Below are positions 54,074 through 64,000 of a DNA stretch of 64,000 nucleotides, piece by piece. The notes beneath the pieces are model-generated. The model made no database searches. It saw only the letters and a program-made list of their open reading frames with translations, and had not been told where the DNA came from. Made by a program: the position numbers and the translations under genes. Within the stretch, counting starts at the first letter, position 1. Each line of letters opens with the position of its first letter. The stretch comes from Periweissella cryptocerci (lineage in GTDB: Bacteria > Bacillota > Bacilli > Lactobacillales > Lactobacillaceae): assembly GCF_004358325.1 (NCBI RefSeq), contig NZ_CP037940.1, positions 434,001-498,000 of the forward strand, given 5' to 3'.

Positions 54074-57000
54074 TTAAAAATCAAACAATGATAATTGATT
54101 TTCATCAGGTAAGTGATCGAGCACATGTTGTTGATCCATGAATTCGATCAGTGTGTTCGACACCTTACCACGTTTTTTCAAATCTTCTTTTGAAATAAAT
54201 TCTTGGTCGGCACGAGCGGCCACGATTTGCTTGGCGACGTTATCACCTAAGCCGGCTAACGCATTGAATGGCGCGATTAATTTATTGTCTTCAATTAACC
54301 AAGTCATTGCTTCGGACTTTTCAATGTCAACCATGCCAAAAGTAATCCCACGTTCAAGCGCTTCATTGGCCAATTCGAGCACCGTCACAAGATCCTTGTC
54401 CTTGTTTGAAGCGTCATTCCCCTGTTTATTAATGTCGTTAATTGAGGCTTTCACGGCATCTTTACCATGTGACATCGCGACCACGTCGAAGCTATCAGCC
54501 CGCACGGAGAAGTATGCACAATAATACAACATTGGGAAATAAACTTTGAAGTAAGCAATCCGCAACGCCATCAAGACATAGGCAGCCGCGTGCGCCCGAG
54601 GGAACATATACTTAATCTTCAAACATGATTCAATATACCATTCTGGGACGCCAACATCGCGCATTTCCTTTTGGTATTCATCGGAAATCCCTTTACCCTT
54701 ACGAACTTTTTCCATGATTTGGAAAGCCGATTCAGCTTCCAAACCATAGTTAATCAAGTCGGTCATGATTTTGTCACGGGTACCAATAACATTGGCGATG
54801 GTGGCAGTACCGTCTTTAATTAATTCATCGGCATTGCCTAACCACACATCAGTCCCGTGAGATAAACCAGAAATTTGGAGTAATTCGGAGTAGTTCTTGG
54901 GGTGCGTTTGTTCTAACATCCCCCGTACAAAACGTGTCCCAAATTCCGGCACACCCAAGGTTCCTGTTTTTGAATAGATAGATTCTTGCGTTACTCCTAA
55001 GGCATCTGTCCCAGAGAAAAGACTCATCACACCTGGATCATCCATCGGAATCGTCTTCGGATCAATCCCTGACATATCTTGCAAGGTCCGAATCATCGTT
55101 GGATCATCGTGCCCCAGGATATCCATTTTCAGAATATTATCGTGGATTGAGTGGAAATCAAAGTGCGTGGTTTTCCATGTCGCTGTGACATCATCGGCCG
55201 GATACTGAATTGGCGTGAAGTCATAAATGTCCATGTAATCTGGCACAATCAAAATCCCGGCCGGGTGTTGCCCAGTAGTTCGTTTAACCCCAGTCGCCCC
55301 TTTGGCCAGACGTTCAACTTCGGCGGAACGAATTTCCGTTTCCGTTTCGCGTTCATACGCTTTGACATACCCAAAGGCTGTTTTATCAGCGACCGTACCA
55401 ATCGTTCCTGCCCGGAAAACGTTATTTTCACCAAACAGCACTTTCGTGTAGTTGTGGGCGATTGGTTGATAGTCACCCGAGAAATTCAAATCAATATCGG
55501 GAACCTTGTTACCCTTGAAGCCCAAGAAAGTTTCAAAGGGAATGTTGTGACCGTCACCAACAAGCAACGTACCACAATTTGGGCACGCCTTATCAGGTAA
55601 ATCATAACCAGATTCATATTCACCCTTTGTAAAGAATTCACTGTATTGACAATCTGGACAGCGATAATGTGGTGGCAATGGATTAACTTCGGTAATACCG
55701 ATAAAGGTCGCCACGACAGATGACCCAACTGATCCACGGGAACCAACCAAATATCCATCTTTATTGGACTTCGCAACCATCCGTTGGGAAATCAAGTAGA
55801 TAACTGAGAACCCATTACCGATGATTGACTTGAGTTCTTTTTCAATCCGCTTTTGTACCACTTCAGGCAATGGACTCCCGTAGAGTCCTTCCGCCGTGTC
55901 GTAAGTCCGCCGTTCAACTTCTTGTTCGGCACCATCCATATTTGGCGTATATAATTTGTCCTTCAATGGATGAATCACGTCGATTGAATCAGCAATTTCA
56001 TTTGGTTTATCAATCACCACTTCATGCGCCAATTCTGGCCCTAAGAAGCTAAATTGATCCAACATTTCGTCGGTTGTCCGGAAATGCAAGTCTGGCAAAG
56101 TCGTCCGGTTCAATGGGTTGGCCCCACCTTGCGACTTCACGAGGACTTTCCGATAAATCGCATCCTCAGCATTCAAATAGTGCACATCCCCAGTTGCCAC
56201 AACCGGAATATCTAATTCATGCCCAATTTCAATCAAATTACGCAAAATTTCTTCCAGCTTAGCTTCATCGGCAATCATTTGGTTTTCAATCAATGGCGCA
56301 TAGGCGGCCTTGGGTTGAATTTCGATATAATCGTAGAATTTCGCTCGTTCCTTGGCTAAAGGTTTCCCTTTTTGCATAATTGCTTCAAAGACATCCCCAG
56401 TGTTATCACCCGTTCCAACAAGGATACCTTCGCGGTACTCGTTTAACACGGAACGCGGAATTCGGGGTGTTTTATAATAATAATTGATATTGGCAGCGGA
56501 AATCACCTTGAACAAGTTCTTCAACCCGTCTTGCGTTTGCGCCATTAACACCATGTGATTTGGGCGCGCATGTTTCCATGAATCCCCGTCCATCATGTGC
56601 TCATTCAATTGATCGTGGTACTCAACATCGTAACGTTCTTTGGCTGCCTTCAGGAAAATCATGTTCAAGTTCCCCGTCGTTTCCGCATCAAAGATGGCCC
56701 GGTGGTGGTGTTCAAGTAACACACCAAACTTCTTGGCCAACGTGTTCAAACGGTAACTCTTCAATTCAGGGTACAACCACCGGGCAAGCGTCATCGTATC
56801 AATCACAGGGTTCGTAATGGTTGGCATATCATGGCGTTCATAACCAGTGTTCATGAAGCCCAAGTCAAACGTTACGTTATGCCCGACAAGAATTGCATCA
56901 CCGTAAAACTCCCGGAACATTTTGAAAACTTCTTCTTCGGACTTAGAACCGCGCACCATGTCCGTCGTAATTGACGTCAAATTCGTCGTGATTTCAGACA

Positions 57001-58390
57001 ACGGAAAACCGGGATCAATGAATTCTTCAAATTCAGCGACAACGTTCCCTTTGACCATTTTCACAGCGGAAAGTTCAATGACTTTATCGTAAATCGCCGA
57101 CAACCCCGTAGTTTCCACGTCAAACACGACATATTCAGATTCGTTGTCATGCAACGGCACGTGTTTAGGGTTAATCCCGATTTCTTCACCGTCATTAACG
57201 AGGTTAGCTTCCACCCCATACAACATCTTCACACCAGCTTTTTCAGCGGCCGCAAATGCTCCTGGGAAAGCTTGCACCCCAGTGGTATCAGTAACTGCAA
57301 CGGCGGGATGTCTCCACTTACCAGCTTGCTTGACTAAGTCGCCGATTTCATTAGTCGCATCCATCGTCGACATGTTTGAGTGCATATGCAACTCAACGCG
57401 CTTTTCACCTTCTGGCGCGGTGTCTTGCCGGCTGGTGTGCTCAACCACTTGGATATCATAAATATTCATGACCAAATCGTGTTGGAACGTATCTTCTTGA
57501 ACCGAGCCCCGCATTTTGACCCACATGCCTGGTTGAATTGCTTCAAAAAATTCTTCATCACTATCATCACGCGAGAATTTTTTGGTAATGTATGAACTTG
57601 AATAATCGGTAACTTTCAACGTTAATAATTGCCGTTCTGAACGCAAGACGCGGACTTCTTTGTCGAAGATATAACCTTCAAAAATTACGGCCCGTTCTTC
57701 TTGATCCACGTCAATCATCCGGGTGATTTCTGCATCACTGGCAATCCGCCGTCCTAACGCAAATGGTCCCGAGGCAGGCTTTTGGTCGTTAATTTCTTTG
57801 AGCTTAGCTTGCGCCTGTTCGGCAATCTTGCGAGCCTTTTGCGCTTGTTCTTCACGAACCCGCGCAATTGCTTCTTGGTTAGCGGCTTCATCAACGTCCA
57901 CCGCCACCTTCATTAAGGGAAAGCCGACTTGTTGGTAAGCATGTTGAATTGGTTCAATTCCACTCTGCAAAAAATGTTCTTCCGAAATCCGATTTTGCAC
58001 CGTAATTGTGAGTGTATCCCCGTTAACCGCTGGCAATGAATTCGCAATTAGCTGCGTCAAGCCATTCAAACCGGCATTTTGCACAACATACGTCCAGTAA
58101 TCACGCGCTAAGTTCGCATCAATGACCGTGGCATCCGTTTGAATATCACACCGCACCGTCGCAATCGCACTAAAAGCATTTTCCAACTGATTAACAAATG
58201 TCGAAAAAACTTCAAATGGTAAGACATTTGCGAAGTGTAACTTAAACTGCCATTGCTTGGAAATTTCATGCACGACAACTTCTTCAACCGTCGCACCATC
58301 AAAAAACTTCGCTTCAGGTCGGTCAGCTAAACGAATCTGTTCAAGTAATTTTTTAAATAATTCTCGTTTGTCTAAGCTCACTATTTTCAT
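54074..58390 (-). CDS. polC: DNA polymerase III, PolC-type
   Basis: 1438 residues, full PolC size. After an OB-like N-terminal part come [20 protein letters not shown] (PHP domain, first part), an inserted 3'-5' exonuclease ([33 protein letters not shown]), a zinc site (CPDCQYS and CPNCGTLL), the polymerase palm ([13 protein letters not shown]), and the C-terminal tail ending in QLSLFDF, a β-clamp binding motif. It is the replicative polymerase. An AAGGG site precedes the ATG. Confidence 0.98.
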   Translation of the reverse strand: MKIVSLDKRELFKKLLEQIRLADRPEAKFFDGATVEEVVVHEISKQWQFKLHFANVLPFEVFSTFVNQLENAFSAIATVRCDIQTDATVIDANLARDYWTYVVQNAGLNGLTQLIANSLPAVNGDTLTITVQNRISEEHFLQSGIEPIQHAYQQVGFPLMKVAVDVDEAANQEAIARVREEQAQKARKIAEQAQAKLKEINDQKPASGPFALGRRIASDAEITRMIDVDQEERAVIFEGYIFDKEVRVLRSERQLLTLKVTDYSSSYITKKFSRDDSDEEFFEAIQPGMWVKMRGSVQEDTFQHDLVMNIYDIQVVEHTSRQDTAPEGEKRVELHMHSNMSTMDATNEIGDLVKQAGKWRHPAVAVTDTTGVQAFPGAFAAAEKAGVKMLYGVEANLVNDGEEIGINPKHVPLHDNESEYVVFDVETTGLSAIYDKVIELSAVKMVKGNVVAEFEEFIDPGFPLSEITTNLTSITTDMVRGSKSEEEVFKMFREFYGDAILVGHNVTFDLGFMNTGYERHDMPTITNPVIDTMTLARWLYPELKSYRLNTLAKKFGVLLEHHHRAIFDAETTGNLNMIFLKAAKERYDVEYHDQLNEHMMDGDSWKHARPNHMVLMAQTQDGLKNLFKVISAANINYYYKTPRIPRSVLNEYREGILVGTGDNTGDVFEAIMQKGKPLAKERAKFYDYIEIQPKAAYAPLIENQMIADEAKLEEILRNLIEIGHELDIPVVATGDVHYLNAEDAIYRKVLVKSQGGANPLNRTTLPDLHFRTTDEMLDQFSFLGPELAHEVVIDKPNEIADSIDVIHPLKDKLYTPNMDGAEQEVERRTYDTAEGLYGSPLPEVVQKRIEKELKSIIGNGFSVIYLISQRMVAKSNKDGYLVGSRGSVGSSVVATFIGITEVNPLPPHYRCPDCQYSEFFTKGEYESGYDLPDKACPNCGTLLVGDGHNIPFETFLGFKGNKVPDIDLNFSGDYQPIAHNYTKVLFGENNVFRAGTIGTVADKTAFGYVKAYERETETEIRSAEVERLAKGATGVKRTTGQHPAGILIVPDYMDIYDFTPIQYPADDVTATWKTTHFDFHSIHDNILKMDILGHDDPTMIRTLQDMSGIDPKTIPMDDPGVMSLFSGTDALGVTQESIYSKTGTLGVPEFGTRFVRGMLEQTHPKNYSELLQISGLSHGTDVWLGNADELIKDGTATIANVIGTRDKIMTDLINYGLEAESAFQIMEKVRKGKGISDEYQKEMRDVGVPEWYIESCLKIKYMFPRAHAAAYVLMALRIAYFKVYFPMLYYCAYFSVRADSFDVVAMSHGKDAVKASINDINKQGNDASNKDKDLVTVLELANEALERGITFGMVDIEKSEAMTWLIEDNKLIAPFNALAGLGDNVAKQIVAARADQEFISKEDLKKRGKVSNTLIEFMDQQHVLDHLPDENQLSLFDF

Positions 58391-58602
58391 CCCTTTTCTA
58401 TAAGGTGTTAGTCAAATACGTTGGTGCTTAACGCTAAAATACAAAGAATAATTGTAAATTAACCCCCTCTGACTAACAAAGCCATCTATAAATTAATCTA
58501 CCTAGTTTACCACAAAATTTAGCAAAATAAAAAAGTGCACCCGGAGGAAATTTGTGGGTGGCGGAGTTGCTAACGAATATCGAATGAGTCAACTGAAAAG
58601 TG

Positions 58603-58637
58603 CAAAAAAAACCTATCGATTTTTATTTCGATAAGTC
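58603..58637 (-). terminator. Terminator of the 32-aa ORF
   Basis: ACTTATCGA and TCGATAGGT pair on the minus strand, followed by TTTTTTTT. It supports a short transcript from upstream. Confidence 0.8.
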
Positions 58638-58686
58638 TTTTACGTTAGTTATCCTAACTGAATGCCATTTGGATTAACTACATCAA

Positions 58687-58785
58687 TTATTTTGAATGCA
58701 TGTGCGCTTTGATACCAAAATATAATGCCGTGATTATCATAATTAATACTAGGATTGTAATGACAATAAATATTGTGTCACCCAT
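58687..58785 (-). CDS. Putative 32-residue membrane peptide
   Basis: MGDTIFIVITILVLIMI then ITALYFGIKAHMHSK: one clear membrane helix with an acidic start and a basic, His-containing end. AGGGGG lies 13 nt upstream. A TATAAT with a weak -35 sits further upstream and a strong terminator 50 nt downstream, so it is an independent unit between polC and the LPXTG gene. It is too short for usual calling. The function is unknown. Confidence 0.6.
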   Translation of the reverse strand: MGDTIFIVITILVLIMIITALYFGIKAHMHSK

Positions 58786-59077
58786 TATAGATAAGTTTCC
58801 CCCTGACTCGTGTATATTTATACGTAAAAGTACCATTATTCTAAGCATTATACAATGAATAAATTTGGTACAAACTCAATGATGCAGTTCAGTAATCGTA
58901 GAAATCAGGCAGTTAACGCGCAATAAAAGCTATCCGGTCAGGACTCGTAAAAAGCCACCACATAATTTACACGCCAAATTGCCGAAGTAAGCACTAAATA
59001 TCCGCGGGAATTTTATTTTAATTGAGCTTACTTATTGTATTGATTTTTCCGTGCCGTAATAATAACGATACAAACTT

Positions 59078-60964
59078 CTAACGTCGTTTCCGGTGCTTCA
59101 ATCCGAACGCGCCAGCTAAGATAAGTAATCCGACACCTGCGACCAGCAACACTCGGTTGGTATCGAGTGAAAACCCGCTTTGTGGTAATTTGCTTTGTGT
59201 AGTATCGCTGTTTTGACTAGTTGTTTGGTTATAGACAGTTCCTGTGCCTGTAGGCTGCTTACTTGGATTATATACCGTTGGCTTGGGATTTAATGTTGGT
59301 GTGCCACCCGAACCCGGTAAATCCGTTATCGCTGGCCCTTTAGTCGGCGTTTGTGTACCACCATTTCCAGGCTGATTTGTACTAGGCTTGTTCGTACCGG
59401 GCTGATTTGGTATCTCATCACTTGGCAACTTATCATCATCGGTTGGTTTGCTTGTGTCAGTTGGGTTCAACCCATCTGAGGGCGAGTTATCAGCTGGCGT
59501 TTGGCCGCTATTGCCGTTGTCACCTGTGTTATTGTCGTTTTGGTTGTTATTTTGTGATGAATTGTTGTCATCCGAACCATTGCCGTTTTGGTTGTTGTCG
59601 GTAGGGTTAGTGCCACCATCTCCGCTGTCTAGGCTACATGCTGAACAATCGGAGCTAACTAATACAGTAACCTTTTCCACGTTTATCATATTACCCATTA
59701 TTTCGTGGTAATAGTTTTGAGTCGCCGTGAGTACTAACTTCCCTGGGGTAGTAGTCGCAGGTAATACCACATTGAAGGTTACAATTCCAGTCGATCCGTT
59801 TGGTATTCCCGTTGCCACTTGACCGATATCTGCTCCAGACAGCACCACCTCATTATTATACAGAAATCCATTTACCTCAATAACGAATGGCGTGCATGGA
59901 TCAACTACTCTGTATATTGCTTCTGTGACGTTGAACGGAATTGGGTCAACTGATTTAACATAATTTTGATCGTTGTCTACAAGAATAAGCTCTCCATCTC
60001 CTAACGTTGCATCTTCCGGAATCGTTATTTGTAATGTTCCTTCACCGTCAAGCGAAACCGTAGTAGATTGCTCACTTATTGTATCCCAACGATTCGTGTC
60101 AGGGTCAGCAAAGCGAAGCCAATATACATTTCCTGGTGCTGCATTCGTCAGTGTTACTGTCACTACGCCACCCCTCGGGCCTTGAGTAATATCAGGTACT
60201 ATTTTAGGAGCATAAACAATCGGAGCATAGATAGTGAAATCAAGCGGCACAACTGCCATAATGTCGTCAGCATCAATACTAAGTGTGAACGAAACCGCAC
60301 CAATAACAGCATTCTCTGGTATTATGAACGAACATGTACCGTTTCCATTTTCATCAACATTAGTACTACTAGTCCCAAGCATGCTAGCCCCTTGATGCAA
60401 TGTTACAACCACTTCACTACCCGGTTTGGTATTCGCTATGGTAAATGTTACCGTATCACCAATCGCTGCGCGGACGACATCAGTAGTCATCGACGGGCCA
60501 TCAGCCTCCCGCGCTGATTTCTTCCGCGGCGCTTGACTAGCTGACTTTATGGTATCTGGTTGGTCAGTTGTTTTAGCATTCATTTCATTCTTAGCTGAAC
60601 TTGAAGTTGCAACCTTTTCTTCCGTTTTAGGCGTCTCGGTTTCATTTTTTGCTGAATCTTTGGAAACATCCGTGCTCGTTTCATTTTTTTCAGTTACCGG
60701 TTCGTTAACATCTGTATTCTTCTCGGTCACATCCACTGCAGTAGTACTCTCTGATTTTGCGGTTTCCACTACTGCCTCAGATTTAGCGGCTTGTTGCTTA
60801 TCCACTACTGCTTCAGGGTTACTAGTGACTTGCTCCGTCCGATCATCATCGTCCAATTTTTTAGCCAACATAATTGGCGCGGTGCCCATCCCGCTGACCA
60901 AAGCTGCGGTCGCTAGCGAAGCGTATCCAACTTGCTTCCCTTTGTTATGTTTTTTATCTTTCAT
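59078..60964 (-). CDS. LPXTG-anchored surface protein
   Basis: 628 residues from ATG 60964 after GGAGG. The signal peptide is of the KxGKxxG type (KGKQVGYASLATAALVSGMG). A repetitive Ser/Thr/Glu/Lys region follows (~45-140). Three β-sandwich-like repeats follow (DTVTFTIANTKPGSEV; GVVTVTLTNAAPGNVYWL; FVIEVNGFLYNNEVVL). An Asn/Asp/Gly/Pro-rich spacer with many NDNN and PTD units leads to LPQSGF, a sortase site with S for T, then a membrane helix and HRKRR. It may be an adhesin. No enzyme motif was seen. Confidence 0.9.
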   Translation of the reverse strand: MKDKKHNKGKQVGYASLATAALVSGMGTAPIMLAKKLDDDDRTEQVTSNPEAVVDKQQAAKSEAVVETAKSESTTAVDVTEKNTDVNEPVTEKNETSTDVSKDSAKNETETPKTEEKVATSSSAKNEMNAKTTDQPDTIKSASQAPRKKSAREADGPSMTTDVVRAAIGDTVTFTIANTKPGSEVVVTLHQGASMLGTSSTNVDENGNGTCSFIIPENAVIGAVSFTLSIDADDIMAVVPLDFTIYAPIVYAPKIVPDITQGPRGGVVTVTLTNAAPGNVYWLRFADPDTNRWDTISEQSTTVSLDGEGTLQITIPEDATLGDGELILVDNDQNYVKSVDPIPFNVTEAIYRVVDPCTPFVIEVNGFLYNNEVVLSGADIGQVATGIPNGSTGIVTFNVVLPATTTPGKLVLTATQNYYHEIMGNMINVEKVTVLVSSDCSACSLDSGDGGTNPTDNNQNGNGSDDNNSSQNNNQNDNNTGDNGNSGQTPADNSPSDGLNPTDTSKPTDDDKLPSDEIPNQPGTNKPSTNQPGNGGTQTPTKGPAITDLPGSGGTPTLNPKPTVYNPSKQPTGTGTVYNQTTSQNSDTTQSKLPQSGFSLDTNRVLLVAGVGLLILAGAFGLKHRKRR

Positions 60965-61256
60965 CAAATTCGCCTCCATCTAAAATATTAATATTGTTTG
61001 TATTTAATTTTAGCGAAAATAAATTGCCCATATGTGCTCTCAAATCGACTAATTTTAATTTGCAATTAAGCTTGTTTTGTTTGTTAGATTGCATTTAAAG
61101 CACACATTTGACACTTCGATAAGTGATACTAAAACACTTACGATTCCAGCGTTATTTATTTAATCAAGACACCTTCATTTTCGGCATGGCAGAACGAAAA
61201 AAGTCAGCGCACTTGCAACATCCACAAAATTAAATGCGGAGATAACTAGGACGAAA
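60965..61256. other. Intergenic stretch without recognised feature
   Basis: Upstream region of the LPXTG gene and 3' side of the second ackA terminator. AT-rich, no repeat copy and no convincing small ORF. Any promoter for the surface protein was not clear. Confidence 0.5.
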
Positions 61257-61285
61257 CAAAAAAGACTGCCAAATAAATGACAGTC
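61257..61285 (-). terminator. Terminator of the second ackA
   Basis: GACTGTCA (61278-61285) and TGGCAGTC (61264-61271) pair with a mismatch on the minus strand, followed by TTTTTTG. Confidence 0.8.
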
Positions 61286-61303
61286 CCAATTTACATTATT
61301 AAA

Positions 61304-62500
61304 TTAGTTATTTTCGTTTTTGGCTGCTTCAACGTCACGCGCAATCATCAATTCTTCATTTGTAGGAATCATGAATGCTTTAACTGTTGAATCAGCAGTT
61401 GAAATTTCAATTTCATTACCGCGCTTGTTATTGTTTTCTTCGTTAAGTTTGATACCAAAGTAACCAAGCTTATCGAGAATCATCTTACGCAATGGTACTG
61501 AGTTTTCACCGATACCAGCTGTGAATACCAGTGCATCCACACCGCCCATTTCAGCCACGTATTGACCGATGTACTTCACAACACGGTTAACAAAGATATC
61601 AATTGCTAACTTGGCGTGTTCGTTAGTTTCTTGCACATCAAGCAAGTCACGCATATCTGCTGAAAGTGTTGAGACTCCAAGTAAACCAGACTTACCGTTC
61701 AAGATTGCCAACATTTCATCATTTGAAAGGTTTTCATGTTCTTGAATGTAGTAAATCAATGAAGGATCAACATCTCCTGAACGAGTTGCCATCGTAATCC
61801 CAGCCAATGGTGTGAAGCCCATTGAAGTATCGAATGACTTACCATCCTTAATGGCGGTAATTGATGCACCAGCACCCAAGTGCAAAGTGATCAACTTCAA
61901 GTCAACTAATGGCTTGCCAAGCAAGTCAGCAGCACGGTTAGCTACATAACGGTGTGATGTACCGTGGGCACCATATTTACGGGCACCATAACGTGTGTAG
62001 TATTGGTATGGCAAGCTGTAAAGATAGTTAACGTTAGGCATTGTTTGGTGGAATGCTGTATCAAAAACGGCAACAGAAATCGCATTAGGTAACAACTTTT
62101 GGAAAACACGAATTCCCATTGCGTTAGCTGGGTTGTGTAATGGTGCATAAGCTGCCAAACGGTCAATCTTTTCCAAGACTTCTTCAGTTACGACAACTGA
62201 ATGGTTAAACCATTCCCCACCAGCAACAACCCGGTGACCAACACCTGTGATTTCATCGAAGTTTGCGACGATTTCAAGGTCAAGTAAAGCTTGCAACAAC
62301 TTTTCAATCCCTTGTTCATGGTTATCGATATCTTCAACGACTTCGTACTTTTCTCCATCGCCGTACTTAATGGTAAAGATTGAATCACCTAAACCGATTC
62401 GTTCGATAACACCCTTTGCGATTACTGTTTCTGCAGGCATTTCAAGAAGTTGAAACTTCAATGATGATGATCCTGCGTTAACTGCCATTGTTTTTGCCAT
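61304..62500 (-). CDS. ackA: Acetate kinase (second paralogue)
   Basis: 398 residues, same length as the first copy. MAVNAGSSSLKFQLLEMP, GHRVVAGGEWF, YGAHGTSHRYVANRAA, LHLGAGASIT and FTAGIGENSVPLR are all intact, so both enzymes should be active. It is in the conserved comG-MTase-ackA order, 42 nt after the MTase, and has no cre-like site. Expression is thus likely tied to the upstream MTase promoter. Confidence 0.96.
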   Translation of the reverse strand: MAKTMAVNAGSSSLKFQLLEMPAETVIAKGVIERIGLGDSIFTIKYGDGEKYEVVEDIDNHEQGIEKLLQALLDLEIVANFDEITGVGHRVVAGGEWFNHSVVVTEEVLEKIDRLAAYAPLHNPANAMGIRVFQKLLPNAISVAVFDTAFHQTMPNVNYLYSLPYQYYTRYGARKYGAHGTSHRYVANRAADLLGKPLVDLKLITLHLGAGASITAIKDGKSFDTSMGFTPLAGITMATRSGDVDPSLIYYIQEHENLSNDEMLAILNGKSGLLGVSTLSADMRDLLDVQETNEHAKLAIDIFVNRVVKYIGQYVAEMGGVDALVFTAGIGENSVPLRKMILDKLGYFGIKLNEENNNKRGNEIEISTADSTVKAFMIPTNEELMIARDVEAAKNENN

Positions 62501-62542
62501 TATTTTGTGGCTCCTTTTCTTAAATCAAAAATATTTTATTAA

Positions 62543-63517
62543 CTATCCTAATTGACTAACCCATGCATTAATATTACCCAAGAAAGCTTGGAAAGCCTGC
62601 ACGTCCTTGAAGGATGGGAAAGTTCCCAATAGTACTTGATCCGCTTGCTTGGCACTGCCACCGTGTCGTTGCACGATTAGCAATGCTTTTTGTGCCCGCA
62701 CATCTTTAAACAACTCCGTTGGTAATTTCAAGAATCCTTGTAAATATGCAGTAGTGGTTAATTCCTTAATCAGCTTAACTGCCTCAGCCGTATCCAGCAA
62801 ACTGCTTGGCACGATATAGATTCCATAACCGCATTCGTTTAAAGCTTGAAGACTGTGGTAAATCAACTCGTTATCGACCGTTTCGCTGCGATTGTCATGC
62901 ATTAGTGGTAAATCGGCAATTACTGCGTCTGCCTTTGGTAATGCAGTACTCGTTGCATCCGCTTCGATTAACGCCACATCTGTATGTTGTAAATCGAAAC
63001 TAACGCCGGCCATTGCGAGCATTGTGTCATCAACATCGACCCCAACTGCCTTCACGTCCAATTCTGGGCGCGCGTTTAAGCGATGTAGAACTGTCGCCAA
63101 TAGATTCCCGGTACCCACAACTGGGTCTAGGATTGTCAATTCACTTACCTTACTCGTTAAACTTTCAAGTAAATACGCAACCAAAAAACCGATTGTATCA
63201 GGTGTTAATTGGTGATTTGCTTGAATTTTATCCGTTTTCATGGCTCTTAATAAAGCCAATTGAATTGCTTGACGAATTGTTTCGCCATCCATTGTGTCGA
63301 CATTAATCCCACCAAATAATTGTTCAAGCCGCGCTTGAACGCGTTCACTTGGACGTCCGGCTTCGACTTGGATTTGTTTTGCAAACAAATCCTCGCTAAT
63401 TTCAATTAATGCATCGAGATAAGTCGTTTCCAACTCTTCGGCTAAAACCAAGGTGGCTTGGTCGAGCACTTGGTAAAGTGATTCAGTCTGTGCTTGTGTC
63501 AGAATACCAGCCTCCAT
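62543..63517 (-). CDS. Class I SAM-dependent methyltransferase (YtxK-like)
   Basis: 324 residues. SAM motif I is ILDPVVGTGNLLATVLHRL, motif II VGVDVDDTM and the catalytic region reads VIADLPLMHDN where N6-adenine enzymes usually have (D/N)PPY, so substrate and activity are unclear. VPSSLLDTAEAVKLI follows. Conserved between comG and ackA in Bacilli, like Bacillus ytxK. No good ribosome-binding site precedes ATG 63517; GGAGG lies just inside it. Confidence 0.88.
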   Translation of the reverse strand: MEAGILTQAQTESLYQVLDQATLVLAEELETTYLDALIEISEDLFAKQIQVEAGRPSERVQARLEQLFGGINVDTMDGETIRQAIQLALLRAMKTDKIQANHQLTPDTIGFLVAYLLESLTSKVSELTILDPVVGTGNLLATVLHRLNARPELDVKAVGVDVDDTMLAMAGVSFDLQHTDVALIEADATSTALPKADAVIADLPLMHDNRSETVDNELIYHSLQALNECGYGIYIVPSSLLDTAEAVKLIKELTTTAYLQGFLKLPTELFKDVRAQKALLIVQRHGGSAKQADQVLLGTFPSFKDVQAFQAFLGNINAWVSQLG

Positions 63518-63611
63518 TTCATCATTTGTATATAGGTTATAGTTGCTTTAATTATTACAAATGATAGTTTACCATATTTCACAAGCAGAATTCACTATTA
63601 ACTATCATGAA

Positions 63612-63944
63612 TTACTGACTTTGTGAAAATTGTCGTTGAAATTTATCTCCATTTGGATATTTAATAAATATTTGTTGATCTTTGAGAAGAACCTGAATCT
63701 CGCCGATTTTATATTCGGTCTGCTCTGGATGATCAATTAACTGCAATCTAACTTGATTAGTTAGCATATCAAGCCGATAACTGCGCTCAATCGTCGTATA
63801 AGTCTGCATTTGGTCGTGATAAATGTGCAACTGCCATAATTGCATACCTGCCAATACACTCAGCAAAATTAGTGTCGATGCCAAAGCAAAACCAGCATTA
63901 GTCGTTAGGGACCTTTTTTTGCGTAATTCCAAGATTAGCTTCAC
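63612..63944 (-). CDS. Competence pilus minor pilin ComGG-like
   Basis: 110 residues from GTG 63944, preceded by GGAG at good spacing; the open frame to 63962 uses TTG. AGFALASTLILLSVLAGMQLWQL is the N-terminal hydrophobic helix of a pseudopilin. The C-terminal part is polar and β-rich (YKIGEIQVLLKDQQIFIKY). The position before YtxK-MTase and after a ComGF-like end fits comGG, a minor part of the DNA-uptake pilus. The sequence of this family is poorly conserved. Confidence 0.75.
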   Translation of the reverse strand: MKLILELRKKRSLTTNAGFALASTLILLSVLAGMQLWQLHIYHDQMQTYTTIERSYRLDMLTNQVRLQLIDHPEQTEYKIGEIQVLLKDQQIFIKYPNGDKFQRQFSQSQ

Positions 63945-64000
63945 GAATGTCTCCTGATTCAAATTTGATGATTACTTTAATCCGGCGCCCAACTGGTTTA
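63898..64000 (-). CDS. Partial ComGF-like protein (C-terminal end)
   Basis: The window edge cuts this gene. The last 34 codons encode KPVGRRIKVIIKFESGD then IREANLGITQKKVPND and a TAA at 63898. It overlaps the comGG gene by 47 nt, which is usual in comG operons. The assignment to comGF is by position; the fragment is too short for a family motif. Confidence 0.6.
   Translation of the reverse strand, partial: KPVGRRIKVIIKFESGDIREANLGITQKKVPND

Noticed and set aside
59407-59711. Plus-strand open frames opposite the LPXTG gene
   Set aside because: They are shadows of the Asn/Asp/Gly-rich spacer on the minus strand.
63490-63517. ATT start for the YtxK-like gene behind an internal GGAGG
   Set aside because: The spacing would fit, but ATG 63517 is simpler and no evidence supports a rare start.

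Overview
The window comes from a low-to-moderate GC Gram-positive bacterium of the order Lactobacillales. The best fit is the Weissella/Periweissella/Leuconostoc side of the Lactobacillaceae, but no rRNA is present to confirm a genus. Evidence for this: an ECF-type folate transporter under a THF riboswitch, PolC, MprF, CopY/CopB, an LPXTG surface protein, a YutF/YutD/YunD cluster, a comG-MTase-ackA cluster, and the YneF, DUF896, DUF1292, IreB and DUF1831 families. Nearly all genes lie on the minus strand; the plus-strand exceptions are folT, a small HTH/membrane pair, plsC and yfhO.

Layout. 1-5.2 kb: yunD, yutD, a HAD phosphatase and a membrane protein as one minus-strand cluster split by a repeat element, with folT and its riboswitch divergent. 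5.2-11.1 kb is an AT-rich accessory island: a decayed LysM fragment, a perfect 27-bp palindrome, a DUF2075-type helicase with a possible nuclease domain, small membrane proteins, an XRE regulator and three paralogous small secreted proteins, one with a damaged start. 11.1-25.3 kb: rpmA/rplU, prs, recD2, a TPR protein, a phosphoglycerate mutase-like enzyme, mprF with a hydrolase and a rhodanese-fold protein, glucokinase, and the copYB copper operon. 25.8-30.3 kb: frr, pyrH, tsf, rpsB, a GIY-YIG protein and trmN6. 30.3-41.8 kb: plsC, yneF, DUF896, lexA, the ruvX/ireB/alaS cluster (alaS with a T-box), DUF1831, hpt, purB and purA. 42-51.6 kb: ackA, a CNNM transporter, rpmG, a class B PBP and yfhO. 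52-64 kb: a TetR/SDR pair, polC, an LPXTG protein, a second ackA, a YtxK-like MTase and the end of the comG operon.

The most unusual feature is a family of intergenic repeats. I find nine copies or fragments in 64 kb. They have long terminal inverted arms and internal hairpins. Paired arms change together between copies, and the remaining imperfect pairs examined are G-U in one orientation only. That points to a folded single strand, either a structured RNA or a single-strand mobile element. Some copies carry an extra ~115-nt hairpin module swapped into the loop of one stem, and two share a longer 5' module. Two other unique multi-helix structures (1878-2002 and 32864-33040) sit in or beside these repeats.

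Readable regulation: THF riboswitch (folT), L21 leader (rplU), T-box (alaS), two cop boxes (copYB), cre-like sites (glucokinase, first ackA), PurBox-like site (purA), LexA-type palindrome (lexA), and paired operator-like sites around a consensus promoter (TetR/SDR). I saw no tRNA, rRNA, CRISPR array or intact insertion sequence. The start calls, structures and operators were read by eye; no alignment or folding program was run.
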